Assembly: GCF_000149955.1 (NCBI RefSeq)
Contig: NC_030989.1
Location: 4,839,188 to 4,903,187, forward strand
Direction of reading: 5' to 3'
Length of the DNA stretch: 64,000 nucleotides
DNA from: Fusarium oxysporum f. sp. lycopersici 4287
Lineage: Eukaryota > Ascomycota > Sordariomycetes > Hypocreales > Nectriaceae
Part shown: piece by piece, positions 45,899 to 57,783 of the stretch
Position numbering within the stretch: the first letter of the stretch is position 1
Layout: each line of letters starts with the position of its first letter
Made by a program: the position numbers and the translations under genes
Notes under the pieces: model-generated
Databases searched by the model: none
What the model was told of the DNA's origin: nothing
The model's input: the letters and a program-made list of their open reading frames with translations, nothing else

Positions 45899-47086
45899 CT
45901 ATCTTGGTGCTGCTCTCACTATAGCTGCTTCATCCCCTTCACCCTGAGAAGAACTATCATCCCTTGTCGTAGCAGTCGTGAATGTTTTGTGTACATATAT
46001 ACCTCCATCGACTTGTCCACTGCGATGGAGATCATCAAGAGGGATGCAGTCAGAAACCACAATAGCCCGAGGCGTCATTGCTGAGCCATGGCCTCGCCGA
46101 CGTTGAGAACTTCGGCTGTCGTAATCAGCTGGATCCGTCCTACCACTCCTCGATGTCGCATACTTCTTGATGCCTCGGGTAAGTAAGCCTTTGAGTGCTG
46201 GTAGTGAACCGACAACAAGAGCGGTCGCTGTTCTACGGCACCCCAGATAGCTAGTCCAACGAGATCGACCTTTTTTCCAACGATGACTTGTGACATGCGT
46301 ACAATGGCGACGCAGATGATGATTATACCCAGAGAAAAGGCAATTCCAAGCCCGATTTTCTTCTTCTTGTCGAGCTGTAGAGAGGGAAGTACTGCGATCG
46401 GAAGCGCCATGATCATGAGGTCGGTTGCAACGTCGACGGTCGTTGAGAAAATGACGTTGAAGGACTGTCTCCATTGTTCTCGCGGAGAATCACAGCTGCC
46501 TAAAGAGTAGTCAGTAAAAGATTAAATAACCAGAGATTGAGCTGATCGACTTACCATGGAAGTAGTTAGAAGGAGGACTGCAAGTAAGTACACTGCAGAT
46601 GATGCACACGATGAGGGCCGATGCTGCAAAGACCGAAACACCATACCAACACCGACGAATGACAGGAAACGGCTGGACCAGTCGATAAAACAGCGCCAGA
46701 AAGCTCGCCTTGACTGACCATAATATGATCCAAAACAGCTTGATGATAGGGAATTGCCATCGCGTGATTTGACTGCGTTGGAACTCTAGCTCCTTTTGAT
46801 CGTAGGCGATGCGACTGGCCTGGAGGTAAGTCATATACCACAGAGGATCCATCTGCTCAGTCTGCAGTATAGCCATGGTAAGAGTGCATAGCCATGCCCA
46901 TGTAATCCAGTAGTCATCTGCAAGGAAGCGCCGATTCTGATACCAGCGAACGAATAGTCGTAGTGATACGAAGAGTGTAGCGATGGTGAAGCATATCCAG
47001 ACGATTATGATTAGTCCTTGGCGGTTCACGGAGCGAGCAGCGCCCGTGAGGGGAGCATCTGGGTCTGGAGGCGGAGGGGTTGACAT
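45899..47086 (-). pseudogene. Rhodopsin-like (PTH11-type) integral membrane protein, frameshifted
   Basis: Fungal-specific seven-helix membrane protein. Exon 1 47086-46555 (MSTPPPPDPDA..., RRFLADDYWITWAWL, LTCSPPSNYFHG), intron, exon 2 from 46499 (SCDSPREQWRQSFNVIFSTTVDVATDLMIMALPI). The family motif WGAVEQ is in one frame but its continuation ATALVVGSLPALKGLL is in another; the break is at about 46227-46230, compatible with loss of one G. The rest (cytosolic tail rich in Ser/Arg) is intact to 45899. Either a recent single-base lesion or a sequencing/assembly error; read in both frames, the protein is otherwise full length. A surface sensor role is usual for the family. Confidence 0.8.
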
Positions 47087-48656
47087 GGCGATGTCTTTGC
47101 GTGGCTTGCATGATGAGCTACGGGACTCATAAGTTTACTGATATAGGGGAAGAGGAGTATTTCGCGTGCCGGCGACAAACATGTTGGTTCAGTAGTGATT
47201 GGATCGGATGCGACACACTCAAGGACAAAGAAGGTGTAGCAAGGGTTGAAGCGATTGGAGGCAACGCCACAGCCGCATCACATTGCAGGTGAAACGGGAA
47301 AAGAAATTAGACCAAAAGGAAATCTTTACCGGTTGTCAACACTGATGTAAATCACAAATCGGATTCTACAGCTCACGGTGTGCAGTGTGATAGAAGAGCC
47401 TGAGGGCCAAGCTGGGGAATATCTGTGGTCGATCGCAAGGCTCCAGAGTGGGCTATCATGTATTCTTTTCTTCTTCTTTCTGCAAACAATTGGCTCTTGC
47501 TAGGTCAGAATGCCAATTAACTCATTTGCGAACTGGCTATCACAAGCATGAAAGGTGAGGAGCATTTGCAGAGCAGGGAACATGGGACAACAGCATCGGC
47601 CCTACGTACAATTCTTTCATTTGTTAACTGGATATGAGAAAAGAGATAACGATGTTTGCCTCTATAATTGCTTTTTTATCGACCCATTTCCGCTTGCGTA
47701 GCATTGAGGGATTCTCAGCCGCAGATGTTGTTGGTTCCAGGTACGACAAACATTGCAGATCTTACCGCTTGCAGTGAGCCTTACCAACGGTTGGAGTGGC
47801 AAACAATTACATGTAAGAATTCCAGGACCATCTTCGCCGCTTGGATGAGTGATTACATTAATTGAAACCGGGAGTGGAGACAAGATGACGGTTAGTTCCG
47901 CTCTTGATTTCCTGTAATGGAATCTGCCCCTGGTTGGGATGAATCTTGGCATTGAGGAAGCGAAGCCATGTCTCATGCTTAAATGGCGGAGTGAGCGTAA
48001 TGACCACGCACGAGTCTACTGTCTGTAATTGACGTTGACGATAATGGGAAGGATAGAGCTTTTGATGAATCTGGAAGAAATTCATCACTTCAACCAAGAG
48101 GAAGGCAGGGGATCTGGCGTCAGGATGGTCCTTAATTCGAGCCAAGTATGTCTTGGCGATCTGTTTGCTCCGGACTTGGTCTCCCGAAATTCCAATAAAA
48201 TGCACATTTGCATGGATGATGCCCAGTATATGATAACTCACAATTCACTCAGCATTCGTCAGTTTTGATTTGCAGACAATAAGCCGTTACATCCAATCTG
48301 GAGTCTCGCACCGTTGCCGCATAGCTGCATATCAGGGGTTCCCGGTGCCTGCATGATGTTTGTACCCTTCGCTTCCCACCAACAATTATTCCAGACGCTT
48401 CAATACCTGCCCCAAATTCACTAGTTTGATCCGAAAGTGAGCAAACAGAGAAGCCACCAACTGAACAAGATTGCCCAAGGGGACTGTCACTCCCGTAAGC
48501 TCACCAAGGTTTCACGACCTCGGACTCCGCTGCGGCGAAATGACGCATTACAGAAAATAATGTTCCGCATAGATTAAAACTTGATGAGAGCCACTTAGCT
48601 GCATCCCCCTCTGTACCTCACCTCAGCTTTCTTTTTCCTGCGGCCCATCTATCAGC
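47087..48656. other. Intergenic, 1.6 kb
   Basis: No supported gene. A 127-aa minus ORF (48241-47858) and an overlapping 104-aa one show no recognisable domain and no clear conservation pattern. Confidence 0.45.
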
Positions 48657-50490
48657 ATGTATCCCGGGTCTCTTTTTCCTCTACTCGCGGTACTTGCCGT
48701 TGGCACAGAAGCGATTGGTTCAACACCGAGATGCAAATGCGTATGTATACGAAATTCAATCTATCATATCTGACTTCAGCTGACGGTTAAAGATTCCCGG
48801 CCAATCCTGCTGGCCCTCTCCTTCAGAATGGAAAGCTTTCAACAACAAGATTGGCGGCAGTCTTATCAAGACTGAGCCAATCGCGCAGTCATGCTACCCC
48901 GGCCCAGAGGATCTGAAGCAATGCGCGTACGTGAACAAAATGTGGTCGGATCAGGATTTCCAGTCGTCGAATCCTATCGGGAGACCTTATCCGTACAACA
49001 TCACCTGCGCACCGGTGGATTACGCTGCTGGGCAAGAGCCTACGACCTGCAGTCTCGGTTCTTTGCCTGTTTACGCTGTTAATGCTACTACTCTGTCACA
49101 AATCCGAAATACGATTTCGTATGCACGTGAGCGGAATATTAGACTTGTTGTTACTGGAACAGGCCATGATCTTCTTGGTCGCTCTGATGGGTTCGGTGGT
49201 CTTGAGCTCTGGCTTCATCAGTTCAAAAACGGCATTAACTTTCAGAAGACTTACAAATCCGAGAACCAGTGCAAAAGGTCTAGCTGGAAGCATAGTGCTA
49301 TCAAGATTGATGGGAACTACCAATGGCGCGATGTGTACAAGGTAGCTGAGGCGAACAATGTCATCGCAGTTGGCGGTGGCTCTATCACGCCTGGAGCGAT
49401 CGGCGGGTGGGCTTCTGGTGGTGGCCATGGACCTGCGACGAGGAACTATGGTCTTGGCGCTGATCAGATTCTGGAAGCAGAAGTGATGCTAGCTGATGGA
49501 AGAGTCATCATCGCTAATCACTGTGAGAACACCGATCTCTTCCGTTCAATGCGTGGCGGAGGTCCTGGCTATGGTATCACTTTGAGCAGTACCATCAAGG
49601 CTCATCCCAATGTCAAGGTTGTCACAGCTCACCACTTGCAGATCGCACCACTGGAGAAGACAGTGAAGAATGCAGATCTACTCGACGCTGTGTCTACTCT
49701 GCTGCAGTCGCTACCTGATCTGAACGACGCTGGCTTTGCTGGCTACGGTTACTGGTTCCGAAACTTTCCCACCGTTTTTGTTGGGAACGCTACATCTGGC
49801 TATTCACACGGTGTCTGGACAATCGGCAAGGGCCGTCAAGAGGCTGAGGCAGCCTGGGCCCCGGTGCGAAGGGCTTTGGCGAAGTTTGAAGATAAGCTCT
49901 ACATTAACGAGAGCTGGGCTACGTACGACGACTACTGGTCATTCTACCACGCTGAATCCGGGTTATACGACCCGACCGGCGATACCTCTGTCTTGACTTC
50001 GCGATTAATCGACCGCCAGAGCGTGAAGAGCTTCGAGAAAGTCCGAGATGCCGTCGAAGTCATGAGCGGCAAACCCGATGAGTTCGGCACAAGTGTCATT
50101 CTTCTCACTTCCGGAGGCCAAGTCTTCAAAGATGCTTCAGACAAGACAAGCGGCCTACACCCCGCCTGGCGAAAATCACACTACGTTCTCATCTCAGGCA
50201 CGGGTATTTCTCGTACCGGAAACACTGCTGAGCGCAAAGCGGCGAATGACGACGTCACGTTCGTTAAGGGCGCTGCAGCGAAGACGTTGGCTCCCAACAC
50301 TGGCGGTTACATGAATGAGGGTGATCGCAATGATCCTGATTGGAAGAAGTCGTTCTATGGTAGCTTGTATGGTGAGCACCTTACGACGAAGAGGAAGTAT
50401 GATCCTTCTCATGTTTTCTATTGTCCTACTTGTGTTGGGTCTGAGGATTGGGTTGAGAGACCAGATGGGCCTTTATGTAGAGTTAAATAG
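48657..50490 (+). CDS. Secreted FAD-linked oxidoreductase (BBE-like)
   Basis: 593 aa, exons 48657-48740 and 48793-50490. Signal peptide (LFPLLAVLAVGTEAIGS) then a VAO/PCMH-type FAD domain: RLVVTGTGHDLLGRSDG (pyrophosphate loop with His), VGGGSITPGAIGGWASGGGHGP and YGLGADQILEAEVMLADG, RGGGPGYG. The C-terminal berberine-bridge-like tail contains YMNEGDRNDPDWKKSFYG and YDPSHVFYCPTCVGSEDW. Many N-glycosylation sites. Members oxidise oligosaccharides or alkaloid-like substrates; here oligosaccharide oxidation would fit the nearby GH36 gene, but this is inference. Convergent with the amidohydrolase (28 bp between stops). Confidence 0.92.
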
Positions 50491-50518
50491 AAAAGATCTG
50501 GTTTCGAGAATCTATAGC

Positions 50519-51883
50519 TTATTCAACGATGCTTCTCAGTCGTGTCTCCGGCGGATCCCAAACAATATCCTGAATCCCAAGCCTTTGTCTCGCTGGGACC
50601 TTGATACTTCCAGATTCCGCGCTAATTTCGATATTCTCTTCATTCTTGAACAAAAGCATCGGCATCGTCTGGTGGAACTCCGCCAACGTGAACATATCAT
50701 GATGTCCTTCAGCCCGAGGGTTTAAAGCGTCCATTGCTCGTGTGCTGATGGCTTCGTAAAGGATCTTTGCATCCTCGACTGTTCCGGCGTGGAATAGGCC
50801 AACGCCCCAGCTTGCTATTTTAAGAGGATCGCCATCGCCATGGGGGGTGAATGGGTTTCCGACGTTGTTGACTGACAGACAGGCGTTGATTCCGTACTCT
50901 TGAATTAGCTTGGGTACCATGATTGTACCACACGGTCGACTGAGCGGTTCACCCTGTCTTGAACCGTCAGACCCATGTCTGCCCATCATGTAGAGGTCGC
51001 TAGTTGGTAATCCGACAAAGTGAACAGGCAGTTTTGTCTCTCTCAGCGTTTCTGAAAGTCTGACCAGATCATCGTGAGTAGCACGAGTAAGTCTAGTAGC
51101 ATGCCCAAAAACAACAGTCGGAGCGCCAGGGTATGTAGGCCACTTAAGAACCCTGAGCTCTTCAATGATATGAGTAAACACAGACATGTGGGTTCCATCG
51201 CCATCCAGGTTGAATTCGATATGAAAGTCAAGGTGTTTCTTGTATTTCAATGCGGTTTCGATGGCCCAACGTATGTTCTTATTCTGCGCTTCAACGTCGG
51301 ATTCCACGTACGGTGTAGTTCCAATAACATCAATCTTCGAACCAAGCTGACCAAGAGCTTTCACAAACATATCTCGGTTTGCCTCTCCCTTCTCTGTCGA
51401 GAATATAGGGTCCTGTGCAAAGGCGCAGATTTGCACTTCCAAAAAGTCCTCGAATTCCTTCCTTAGCCGGATTCCCACCTCCAGAGTTTTGAGTTCAGTG
51501 ACAGAATCAACCTCAACAAAGGCCCTCATGAAAGTGACACCCTGTTTGTAACTTGTGGCTATTAGCTGAGACCCTCGTAAGTATAAGTCCTCCTCGGTGT
51601 AGCGTTTCTTTGCTTCAGCTGTATTGACTAAGGCTTCCTGAAACCCTCCTGTTTTGGGAGCCAGATCAGAGTAATCTGGGTGGTTTGAGGATTTTGGATG
51701 GTTGCAGGTGAGAAGATATGGTTTGTCGAGATGAATATGAGGATGACAGAGTGAGGGAAGCATTACGCTTGGTGTTGTCCTGCCAGCAGAAGGCTTCATG
51801 GAGGTCACCACTCCCTCTTCTATTTGGATATCCCATTGTTTTGAAGAGTTTTGAAACGGAATAATGATGTTTTTGAGGACCAT
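50519..51883 (-). CDS. Amidohydrolase, cytosine deaminase-like
   Basis: 454-aa single-exon metal-dependent hydrolase. First metal motif CHPHIHLDKP (near residue 50) is the cytosine deaminase-type HxHLDK; further ligands in DFHIEFNLDG, FGHATRLT and the late NNVGNPFTPHGDGDP. Start MVLKNIIIPFQ fits the short beta-sandwich strand that precedes the barrel. Family members deaminate cytosine/isoguanine or hydrolyse cyclic amides such as N-isopropylammelide; substrate unknown. Cytosolic. Confidence 0.9.
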   Translation of the reverse strand: MVLKNIIIPFQNSSKQWDIQIEEGVVTSMKPSAGRTTPSVMLPSLCHPHIHLDKPYLLTCNHPKSSNHPDYSDLAPKTGGFQEALVNTAEAKKRYTEEDLYLRGSQLIATSYKQGVTFMRAFVEVDSVTELKTLEVGIRLRKEFEDFLEVQICAFAQDPIFSTEKGEANRDMFVKALGQLGSKIDVIGTTPYVESDVEAQNKNIRWAIETALKYKKHLDFHIEFNLDGDGTHMSVFTHIIEELRVLKWPTYPGAPTVVFGHATRLTRATHDDLVRLSETLRETKLPVHFVGLPTSDLYMMGRHGSDGSRQGEPLSRPCGTIMVPKLIQEYGINACLSVNNVGNPFTPHGDGDPLKIASWGVGLFHAGTVEDAKILYEAISTRAMDALNPRAEGHHDMFTLAEFHQTMPMLLFKNEENIEISAESGSIKVPARQRLGIQDIVWDPPETRLRSIVE

Positions 51884-52512
51884 GCTGAGTTATACTGAGA
51901 ATTCTTAAGGTTAAAATTGAGAAAATAAACTCTCAAAGATCGTGAATCCCTTCACAGTGTCATTGATTCCCCTCATCTCGAATTTGAACCAATCATGTTG
52001 AAACCTGGATGGATATCAGTCAGGGTGAATAATTATCCGGCCTTTCACCACTGTAACTTATGCTTTCACAACGGCATTTATGAATGACTGGGTAAATATC
52101 CCGATGAATTGGCATAACCACCTAAAAACCTATAGCCGAAATGCTTTCAAGCCAGGTATATCATTTGCGCGGATAAACTCAACGTCATAAACAAGTTTAT
52201 GCACCCAAACGATCTCCAATTCTGGGGAATCTGGGCTGATCCTCCGCACAAACGATGACGATCTTGACTCAAAGGGGTATCTTTCGGTAGTCCACCATCA
52301 TCAAGTTCAACTGCTCCTCCACAAATACTCCAATTCAAGATCGGCCCGAGTCGAGATCATCACGAGTTGCTACATATTGGGATTCTCGAATTTTCCGTGT
52401 GACATTGAACTTTACACCGATGATCTTTTTCCGAGGGTTTATAAAGATGTCGGGCCCTTCGGATAACCCCTCAGGTTTGACTTTCGTTTAAACAACTTTT
52501 GCCAGGGCCAAG
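51884..52512. promoter_or_regulatory. Divergent promoter amidohydrolase / alpha-galactosidase
   Basis: 629 bp without a gene. Pyrimidine-rich and AT-rich stretches; no motif singled out. Confidence 0.4.
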
Positions 52513-54845
52513 ATGGTGCTTGTTACATCAAAGGGCATTACGACGGCGGCAGTGCTGTTCTGTCAGGTCATTTCGACTTTCGCGGAGAGTTCGGATCGTG
52601 AGTCTTCATTTTTTCACATTGAACAATGGTTAACATGTCTGCAGCAATCCGCGTCGATGGCACGTCTTTCGCTCTCAATGGCGACAACGTCTCATACCGC
52701 TTCCACGTCGACAACATCACTGGAGACCTCATCAACGATCACTACGGCGGCCCAGTCGCCGAAGATGGAATCACCACCGAAATCGGTCCCATCCAAGGCT
52801 GGGTAAATCTCATCGGCCGCGTCCGACGAGAATTCCCAGACCACGGCAGAGGAGACTTCCGTATCCCTGCATTTCAGCTCCAACAAGCAAGCGGCACAAC
52901 CGTCACCGACTTTCGATACAAGTCTCATGAGGTTGTACGAGGAAAGCCTGGATTACCTGGTCTTCCGTCGACGTTTGGTGAGGCTGATGATGTGTCGACT
53001 TTGGTGGTGCACATGTACGACAATTACAGCTCTATTGCTGTTGATCTCTCGTATTCGATATTTCCGAAATATGATGCTATTGTGCGGAGTGTGAATATTA
53101 CGAATCGGGGCAATGCGACGATTAATTTGAGAAAGGTTTCGAGCTGGAGTGTTGATCTGCAGCAGGATAATCTGGATCTTATTGAGATCAAGGGTGACTG
53201 GGCGCGTGAGGGTATGCGCGTGCGTCGAAAGGTGGACTTTGGAACACAAGGGTAAGCATTGTTTCCGTAAAACGATAGCACAAGGCGTTAACAGCATTGC
53301 AGATTCCAAAGCTCTACCGGTTACTCTTCGCATCTCCACAACCCGTTCCTCGCTCTCGTATCATCAACTACGACCGAGACACAAGGCGAAGCTTGGGGCT
53401 TCTCTCTGGTGTATACTGGTTCCTTTGCCGTTGACGTCGAGAAGAGCTCTCAGGGACTCACCCGCGCCATCCTCGGTCTCAATTCTCTCGACTTCTCATG
53501 GCCATTGAAAGTTGGCCAAACCTTCACCACTCCCGAGGTCGTCTCAGTCTTCTCTAGCAAGGGCGTAGGCGGCATGTCTCGGCAATTCCACCGCCTGTAC
53601 AGAAAGCATTTGATGAAGAGTAAATACGCAGAGGAGACACGTCCTGTTCTTCTCAACAGCTGGGAGGGCTTGGCATTCGATATCAACGAGACTGCCATTG
53701 AGAAGATCGCCAAACAATCTGCAGACCTCGGCATCAAATTGTTCGTCATGGATGATGGCTGGTTCGGTAACAAGTATCCACGTGTTAACGATACAGCTGG
53801 TCTTGGAGACTGGCAGCCTGATAAGTCACGCTTCCCTGACGGATTGACACCTCTGGTCGAAAATGTAACTGATCTGAAAGTCGCCAATTCTTCTGATGAG
53901 CTAAAGTTCGGTATCTGGTTCGAACCCGAAATGGTGAACCCTGAGTCAGACTTGTACGATAAGCACCCCGACTGGGCAATCCACGCAGGCTCGTATCCCC
54001 GAACCGAGACGCGTAACCAATTAGTTCTCAACCTAGCTTTGCCTGAGGTCCAAGAGTTCATCATCGACTTCGTTTCCAAGGTTCTCCGCGAATCACCAAT
54101 CTCCTACGTCAAGTGGGATAACAACCGTGGAATTCACGAGACTCCTGATCCTACTCTCAACTACAAGTATATGCTGGGTCTTTATCACGTCTTTGAAACT
54201 TTGACGAGTCGCTTCCCTGACGTTTTGTGGGAAGGGTGTGCTTCAGGTGGCGGTCGGTTTGACCCCGGTGTTCTTCAGTGGTTCCCTCAAATCTGGACGT
54301 CGGATGATACAGATGCAGTTGAGCGTATCGCCATCCAATTCGGCACGTCACTTGCTTATCCTCCATCTGCCATGGGAGCTCACCTATCGCATGTCCCTAA
54401 CGGCAACACCCAGAGAATAACCTCCGTTAAGTTCAGAGCCCACGTTGCCATGATGGGTGGCTCCTTTGGTGTTGAACTTGACCCTAGCGATCTTGAGCCT
54501 GAGGAGAGGGAACAAATTCCTGGTCTTATCGAGCTCTCTGAAAAGATCAACCCAATTGTCATCACTGGAGACTTTTACAGACTTGCCCTGCCTGAGGAAA
54601 CCAACTACCCAGCTGGACAGTTCATTTCTGAGGATGGTAAGAAGGTCGTGTTATTTGCATTCCAGACGAGGGCGACTATCAACAACTCTTGGCCCTGGTT
54701 CCGACTTCAAGGTTTGGATGCTAGTGCCAAGTACAAGGTGGATAATAACCAGACGGTTTCTGGTACGACGCTGATGAACCTGGGCATTCAATTGAGGTTT
54801 GAGGGAGATTATGATAGTCAGGTTTTGATGATTGAGAAGCAATAG
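52513..54845 (+). CDS. GH36 alpha-galactosidase, secreted
   Basis: 744 aa, exons 52513-52597, 52645-53251, 53303-54845 (2235 nt). Signal peptide ([17 protein letters not shown]), N-terminal beta-supersandwich ([24 protein letters not shown]), catalytic barrel with [37 protein letters not shown], nucleophile Asp in [12 protein letters not shown] and acid/base Asp in [13 protein letters not shown], then the C-terminal beta domain. Length and motifs match fungal AglC-type enzymes that release alpha-1,6-galactose from raffinose-type sugars and galactomannan. About a dozen Asn glycosylation sites. Confidence 0.95.
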
Positions 54846-55101
54846 TTCAAAAGCCTAGGCCATGAATCGACATACTGTAAATAACGCTCCGAAAATACAA
54901 GGCTCGATCAGTCATCTCAGTATCTCCGTAACACATGATAACTCGAACTGTCCATCCAACGCGTAAAAACTCACAAGGGAGCCTTCGCCAAGACAATCCC
55001 CTGATTCGGCGATAACTTTCCATCTTCACCCTCACGTAAGTACCCTCACGTAAGTTCTCAAGAAGCCTGAAAATTCCATCACCATAAGCTTAGCAAACAG
55101 T

Positions 55102-56652
55102 TTAATTCTGTGGCAGCTGTGCATTAATGAGTTTCTGCAGTTGACGCAGAGTGTCAACACTCATGGTGACGTTGACCATTTCGGAACCTTCGAGGCCATT
55201 GGAAGTAGCCACGTCAGGGTTTGGATAGTACCAGCACGCGATAGCAATAATAGCATAGATGACCTATTAATGTCAGTCACTAGAATCCTTACAAGTTGGT
55301 CTTGACTTACCACGAGAAGTGAGCCCTCAAGCCAGTTGGACTCGCCATCACGGAGGAAGTTTCCAACCACCAAGATAGACAGGACAAGTAGTGCGATCAT
55401 GAAAATCTCAAAGTTCAAGTCCATAGGCTTTCCGATGGCCCAGCCTACGAGAACGACAAGGGGGCCGTTGAATAGGGCAGTCTGGATGGAAGGCCCAAGG
55501 CAGTGATACAAAGCAACGTTGATAACACCATCTAAGAAATTTGTTAGCTGACACTTTCATGAGTGAAGCACGGCACCAACCATATGCTTCGTCAATAGCT
55601 GTCAAATGTTCAGCAGCCTTCTCAACAAAAGGCAATAGAATGAGACCCAAGAACTGATCAGGCACTCCACTTTCAACAACATGCTCAATCTTCTCAACAA
55701 GGAAGATCAAAAGAGCAGTCACAAAAGCAAGGGCAATCAACAGAGCAACAATGGTCTCAGTCATGGTAAACTTGGGCTTCTCCATATCAGCCTCGCGATC
55801 AGCATCTCGGTGCTCATCCATCTCAATAACCTCGTCGAAGATGCTATGCTGGCTGCTGGCTTGATACCAGATGTAGAAGAAGAAGGCAATAATCAGTGCA
55901 ATAGATGTAGCCTGACTAATGCGAAGGACATCGTCTTGGAGTTTACCCTCTGTGAATTTCTCGTGTAGAACTCGGAAGCCTGGGAAGTCGGGTACAACCT
56001 CGGCTTTGAGGGCGGAGTAGAATGCACTGGGAATGAGAAGACCAAATGCTGCGACAAGAAGAAGTCCTGTGCCAACCTCTGAGACAATAGCGTGGAACTT
56101 TTGGCTGGCTTGCTTGAGGCCACCAACGAAGAAACAGAGGCCGAGACAGAGAAGAAGATTGGTCAGGATGCTACCAAGGATCGCGGCCTGGATGATTGGA
56201 ATGAGGTTTCCTTCATCGCCGTTGTCTTCAGGAGCGTTAACTTCATGCTTCGAAAGCAAAACAAGGAAGAGAATAATCTCAATGATAGACCCAAACGTCG
56301 TCTCGATGAGAATACCAGCTACTTTTGGCAGCTTTCGCGCAAACTCCTGTCCAGCGAATCCAAGCAGATTTGCAGTTGGAATGACAGCGATATACGCGGT
56401 AGCAAACTTCCAGAGATGCAGGCCAGGGAAGAACTGAAGGATGATGGCGATGGGGACAAAGGGCCACAGGATGTTCACCCATTTCGACGCGGTGCAGGAG
56501 CTTCGCCAGAGAACAGCAAGGAAATGTCGTGGATGAAAACCGCTTCTTCCGCTTTCTCCCTCGTGAGCAATGTGACTTGAGATCTGCGGCAGAAGCGGGG
56601 TTGATTCATCTCTGTGACCAGAGCCATGGCCTGGGAGGATGTTGCTCGCCAT
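55102..56652 (-). CDS. Vacuolar-type Ca2+/H+ exchanger (CAX family)
   Basis: 484 aa, exons 56652-55581, 55531-55311, 55263-55102 (1455 nt). About 11 membrane segments. Alpha-1 repeat GNAKEL-like region is represented by FGSIIEIILFLVLL and QAAILGSILTNLLLCLGLCFFVGG; acidic loop (DEVIEMDEHRDADREADME) splits the two halves; alpha-2 half starts GLILLPFVEKAAEHLTAIDEAY and continues INVALYHCLGPSIQTALF. This is the fungal VCX1/CAX group that loads Ca2+ into the vacuole. N-terminal cytosolic tail of about 55 residues. Confidence 0.93.
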
Positions 56653-57783
56653 TATCGCCAGTCAGAGTAACGAGCAAACAAAATACTCGGTACTGAATAA
56701 GCTTAAGTGGAATAAAAGTGTAAATAGGCCTCAGGAGGAGAGAGAGCCAAGAAATAGGAACAGAAAAGACGATCAAAGGGGCTGGGATCATAATAACGTG
56801 ACGCTGGTGTTTGCGGTGGTGGCGTAGTGATATCCAATGAAGTTACAGTGATGAGACACATTGACAGGGGCTGAAGGCAGGGATCGAAAACTCTAAACAA
56901 AGCTTGTTTTGCTGACGTTTTTGCTCAGTAGGGTTCTAGACTCTTGCAGAAGCATTGGCCAGCTGCTTTACCCCGCAGAGTAAAATCTGATCTGACTTTT
57001 TCTTTAAGGGAGGGTACGATGAGATTAACAGCTTAGTGAGCCAGCTGTCGTGTACTCCGAAGACGCTATGCTCTCACTGTGAAAGTTTATTGAGCTAAGG
57101 TGACTCCAGACTTATCGATAATGAAATCATCTCTCCAAAGAGGTTTAGCGATGTCTTACAGCCCCAAGACGGAATGGCGCCCTCGATACTAGCGCGCACA
57201 GGATCACTCCAGACTAAAAAATACAAGCATACCCTCCCAAAAATACCCGTGATCCCGTCATCGGCAGTCATGTTTTTTTTGACACCAAAACCAACGAATG
57301 AGAAACGCGTCTCCCCGCACTCACCCTTTTTCCATGCAGGCGCTCACCGATTCTCACCGATGGAGAGTTTCATTCTCGCCTTACCGAGAATCACCTATTA
57401 TGTAAAATGGTAATACACTTTAGTGCGTGTCGTGTTGGTCACGGCTACGACGGACCACATTGCGCGAGGGACTGGTATAGTTATCGTTATGTAAATTTTA
57501 CATACGGTATACCTTTGTGGGTGAAAAGTCTGAACTCATGTGATGAAAATTTACCAATTGCCAATTTCTCTTCCTAGTCTATATAACTATTCTTCTTTTT
57601 CCTACAGATACAATATTTATAGTCATTCTTTCTTCGATCTTCTATCCTACCCTACGATACATTCTCGATTTCGACTAGTCTCCCAAAAAGGTTTCACTAC
57701 AGAAGCTCCATTGTGATTGGACACACCGTTTTCGTCCAGCTTGATTCAAATAGCTTGGCTTACGACATCACCCGTGACGCATA
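56653..57783. promoter_or_regulatory. Divergent promoter CAX / glutaminase
   Basis: 1.1 kb without a supported gene. A perfect inverted repeat ATGTAAA-T-TTTACAT is near 57489-57503, about 280 bp upstream of the glutaminase start. Confidence 0.4.

Noticed and set aside
47858..48241. 127-aa minus-strand ORF in the 1.6-kb intergenic region
   Set aside because: No family recognised; overlapping ORFs in several frames give no preference.
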